From: JBDSEG01 sp039920165 | GTDB taxonomy: Bacteria; Pseudomonadota; Gammaproteobacteria; Burkholderiales; Burkholderiaceae_C | Length of the DNA stretch: 6,679 nucleotides | Direction of reading: 5' to 3' | Assembly (NCBI GenBank): GCA_039920165.1 | Contig: JBDSEG010000120.1 | Coordinates: 1 to 6,679, forward strand | Shown: positions 5,488-6,679 of the stretch, in pieces | How the letters are laid out: each line of letters begins with the position of its first letter | Numbering within the stretch: position 1 is the stretch's first letter | Translations under genes and position numbers: made by a program | Notes under the pieces: model-generated | The model's input: only the letters and a program-made list of their open reading frames with translations | Told to the model about the DNA's origin: nothing | The model's database searches: none

Positions 5488-6030
5488 TTACGCGGCGCGC
5501 TTGCCCTTGACCGTCTTGGTCGCCTGAGCGGCGGCGGCGCGGTAGTTGGCGTCGGCCATGCTGACGACTTGCTTGCTCGCCCTCTGAAACTGGTCGAACG
5601 CAGCCGTCGAGGCAGCAAGCGTCGACTTGAACGCGTTGAAACCCGACTCCGTACCCGCCGGCGCCGACTTGCTCGCCTTGTCGACCATGGCGGCGACGCC
5701 CTTCGTGTACGACGCCCAGGCCTGTTCGGCGAACGCCGTATACTCGGCTTGCGCTTCCGACGCCAGTTCGTACAGCGTCTTCGAGTAGCCGGTCGCGACC
5801 TGGACACCCGCTTCGGTGAACCGGGTGCGCAGCGCCATCAGTTCCTGGACGTCTTTCACCGACGCTGCGGCCTCGGCACTCTCGACGCCCTGCGCCAGCG
5901 CGGCCTTCGCGGCGCTGAGGTTGAGCTTGACGATCTTCTCGGTGTTCTGCAGCGACAGCGCGGCAAGCTTGACCACGTTGGCGTAATTGACCTTGCCGAA
6001 ATCGGCGAACTGCTCGGTGGTGTTGTACAT
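5488..6030 (-). CDS. phaP: Phasin, PHA granule-associated protein
   Basis: This 180-residue protein is the usual length for the betaproteobacterial phasin family (Phasin_2, TIGR01841). It starts MYNTTEQFADFGKVNYANVVKLAALSLQ..., with the family's typical N-terminal pattern leading into NTEKIVKLNLSAAKAAL. The chain is almost entirely amphipathic alpha helix rich in Ala, Lys, Glu and Gln, has no signal peptide or cysteine, and ends in a basic tail (KTVKGKRAA). Phasins coat intracellular polyhydroxyalkanoate granules, control their size and number, and are among the most abundant proteins during storage. The ATG at 6030 is supported by AGAGGA (6042-6037) six bases upstream. It is divergent from phaR across 299 bases and has a strong promoter flanked by putative PhaR sites. 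Its mRNA would have an unusually long 5' leader of about 145 bases and a long structured 3' region. Confidence 0.94.
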   Translation of the reverse strand: MYNTTEQFADFGKVNYANVVKLAALSLQNTEKIVKLNLSAAKAALAQGVESAEAAASVKDVQELMALRTRFTEAGVQVATGYSKTLYELASEAQAEYTAFAEQAWASYTKGVAAMVDKASKSAPAGTESGFNAFKSTLAASTAAFDQFQRASKQVVSMADANYRAAAAQATKTVKGKRAA

Positions 6031-6083
6031 GGTATGTCCTCTAGGTTGGAGTGGAACGATCTAACTCTGGCCGGCGATCCGTC

Positions 6084-6148
6084 GGGGACCCCATTTAAGG
6101 GTCCGGGGTCACAAGGGACTTTGGGGACTTTGCCGGTCCTCCGGCCCC
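6084..6148. repeat. REP-like cluster of inverted and tandem short repeats in the phaP leader
   Basis: GGACCC (6086-6091) pairs with GGGTCC (6099-6104), and GACCCC (6087-6092) can alternatively pair with GGGGTC (6105-6110). A 9-base unit GGGACTTTG then occurs twice head to tail (6115-6123, 6124-6132). GCCGG/CCGGC with a 4-base loop (6132-6145) follows, with GGGG/CCCC flanks. A related GGGGACGGTCC lies at 6195-6205. Such GGGGAC/GTCCCC-rich dyads resemble extragenic palindromic repeats of high-GC proteobacteria, but only one copy is in the window, so repetition elsewhere is inferred. On the minus strand it falls inside the predicted phaP 5' UTR. Confidence 0.45.
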
Positions 6149-6166
6149 TTGCCACCCACCCGATGC

Positions 6167-6179
6167 TGCACCGCACAAA
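6167..6179 (-). promoter_or_regulatory. Putative PhaR operator at the phaP transcription start
   Basis: The minus strand reads TTTGTGCGGTGCA, sharing 11 of 13 bases with the oppositely oriented site at 6219-6231 (TTTGTGCATTGCA). It covers the predicted phaP start point near 6176, where a bound repressor would block initiation. PhaR is known in betaproteobacteria to repress phaP and to be titrated away by PHA granules. Assigning this motif to PhaR is an inference from position and repetition. Confidence 0.55.
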
Positions 6180-6182
6180 TTC

Positions 6183-6211
6183 ATTGTAGGGACAGGGGAC
6201 GGTCCAGTCAA
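6183..6211 (-). promoter_or_regulatory. Sigma70-type promoter of phaP
   Basis: On the minus strand, -35 TTGACT (6211-6206) and -10 TACAAT (6188-6183) are separated by exactly 17 bases, each matching 5 of 6 consensus positions. This is the best promoter in the window and fits the high expression of phasins. The predicted start is near 6176, giving a leader of about 145 bases before the phaP ATG. Confidence 0.85.
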
Positions 6212-6218
6212 GCGCTTT

Positions 6219-6231
6219 TTTGTGCATTGCA
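6219..6231 (+). promoter_or_regulatory. Putative PhaR operator upstream of the phaP -35
   Basis: The plus strand reads TTTGTGCATTGCA, containing the dyad TGCA-T-TGCA (6223-6231). It lies just upstream of the phaP -35 box and is an inverted copy of the site at 6167-6179, with 52 bases between centres (about five helical turns). Two sites on the same helix face around the core promoter suggest cooperative or looped repression of phaP. It lies about 60 bases upstream of the phaR -10, so it could also influence phaR. Confidence 0.55.
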
Positions 6232-6289
6232 TCAAACCACGCGCTGGTGATCGGACCGGTAAATCCAAACTTTCGCTAAATCAGCAGGT

Positions 6290-6295
6290 TATAAT
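6290..6295 (+). promoter_or_regulatory. -10 element of the phaR promoter
   Basis: A perfect TATAAT lies 34 bases upstream of the phaR ATG in an AT-rich patch. No good -35 is seen at 16-18 bases upstream (the region around 6267-6275 reads AAACTTTCG), so the promoter may be weak or activator-aided. The predicted start is near 6302, with a leader of about 28 bases. Confidence 0.6.
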
Positions 6296-6329
6296 TAAAC
6301 GTTTCCACTCAGCCCCTCCGGAGATCGCC

Positions 6330-6679
6330 ATGAGCGAGTCCGTCCGCATGATCAAGAAATACCCGAACCGCCGGCTGTACGACACGGCCAACAGCGGCTA
6401 TATCACGCTGGCGGACGTCAAGCTGATGGTGCTCGAGGGCATCGAGTTCCAGGTGGTGGACGCCAAGACGGGCGTCGACCTCTCGCGCGCCATCCTGCTG
6501 CAGATCATCCTCGACGAGGAAGCCGGCGGCATGCCGATGTTCAGCTCGGAAATGCTGGCGCAGATGATCCGTTTCTACGGCAGCGCACAGCAGACCATCA
6601 TGGGCCAGTACATCGAGCAGAACGTCAAGGCGTTCATGGCGATCCAGAAGAAGCTGCAGGACCAGGCGAAGGTCGTCTA
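6330..6679 (+). CDS. phaR: PHA synthesis repressor PhaR, N-terminal part (cut by window end)
   Basis: The first 116 codons are open to the window edge. The protein begins MSESVRMIKKYPNRRLYDT and continues with GYITLADVKLMVLEGIEFQVVDAKTG and LSRAILLQIILDEE. This is the PHB accumulation regulatory (PHB_acc_N) DNA-binding domain, at about residues 6-66. The following MFSSEMLAQMIRFYGSAQQTIMGQYIEQNVKAFM (about 70-104) matches the PHB_acc domain, which binds PHA or phasin-free granule surface. PhaR is a cytoplasmic repressor of phaP and often of itself; binding to nascent granules frees the promoter. The start is supported by GGAGA (6320-6324), five bases upstream of the ATG. It is divergent from phaP, as expected for a regulator next to its target. 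The missing C-terminus is typically a variable 60-80 residues. Confidence 0.95.
   Translation, partial: MSESVRMIKKYPNRRLYDTANSGYITLADVKLMVLEGIEFQVVDAKTGVDLSRAILLQIILDEEAGGMPMFSSEMLAQMIRFYGSAQQTIMGQYIEQNVKAFMAIQKKLQDQAKVV

Noticed and set aside
5345..5527. A possible plus-strand 60-residue ORF starting at TTG after AGGAGGAG
   Set aside because: The ribosome-like sequence is the loop of an inverted repeat and would be partly sequestered. The peptide has no features and runs into antisense of phaP, while the adjacent terminator operates on the opposite strand.
6115..6132. Tandem GGGACTTTG units as a CRISPR or iteron array
   Set aside because: There are only two copies with no spacers, and no replication or Cas genes nearby. 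They are better seen as part of the REP-like cluster.

Overview
The window looks like a high-GC betaproteobacterial chromosome (Burkholderiales or a near relative). The evidence is GC-rich codon use throughout, a PhaB-type reductase C-terminus at the left edge, a TIGR01841-type phasin, and the start of a PhaR polyhydroxyalkanoate (PHA) regulator at the right edge. The assignment rests on protein families, not on any database match.

Layout, left to right: the last 48 codons of acetoacetyl-CoA reductase phaB (+); a GC-rich hairpin; an AraC-family regulator (+, 203-1096); a small exported DUF4124/SmpA-like protein (+, start probably 1311); a large exported LVIVD-repeat beta-propeller-like protein (+, 1812-3473); two tandem hairpins, the second a good intrinsic terminator; a small exported MORN-repeat protein (+, probable TTG start at 3576); a convergent membrane acyltransferase of the acyltransferase-3 family (-, 4003-5130); a 357-base intergenic region with several RNA structures; phasin phaP (-, 5488-6030); a 299-base divergent control region; and phaR (+, from 6330, cut by the window end).

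The two ends form a PHA (carbon storage granule) locus. PhaB makes the 3-hydroxybutyryl-CoA precursor, PhaP coats the granule, and PhaR represses phaP until granules sequester it. The control region fits this. A strong sigma70-type phaP promoter (TTGACT, 17-base spacer, TACAAT on the minus strand) is flanked by two inverted copies of TTTGTGCNNTGCA, which I propose are PhaR operators. The five genes between phaB and phaP have no obvious PHA role and look like an insertion of regulatory and cell-envelope genes.

The least explained signal lies downstream of phaP on its transcribed strand. A 9-bp hairpin carries a CU-rich, anti-Shine-Dalgarno-like loop and is followed at once by a perfect GAAA-loop intrinsic terminator with seven U. 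This is the expected shape of a small regulatory RNA, possibly released from the phaP 3' UTR. I see no CRISPR array, tRNA, rRNA, transposase or recognisable defence system.
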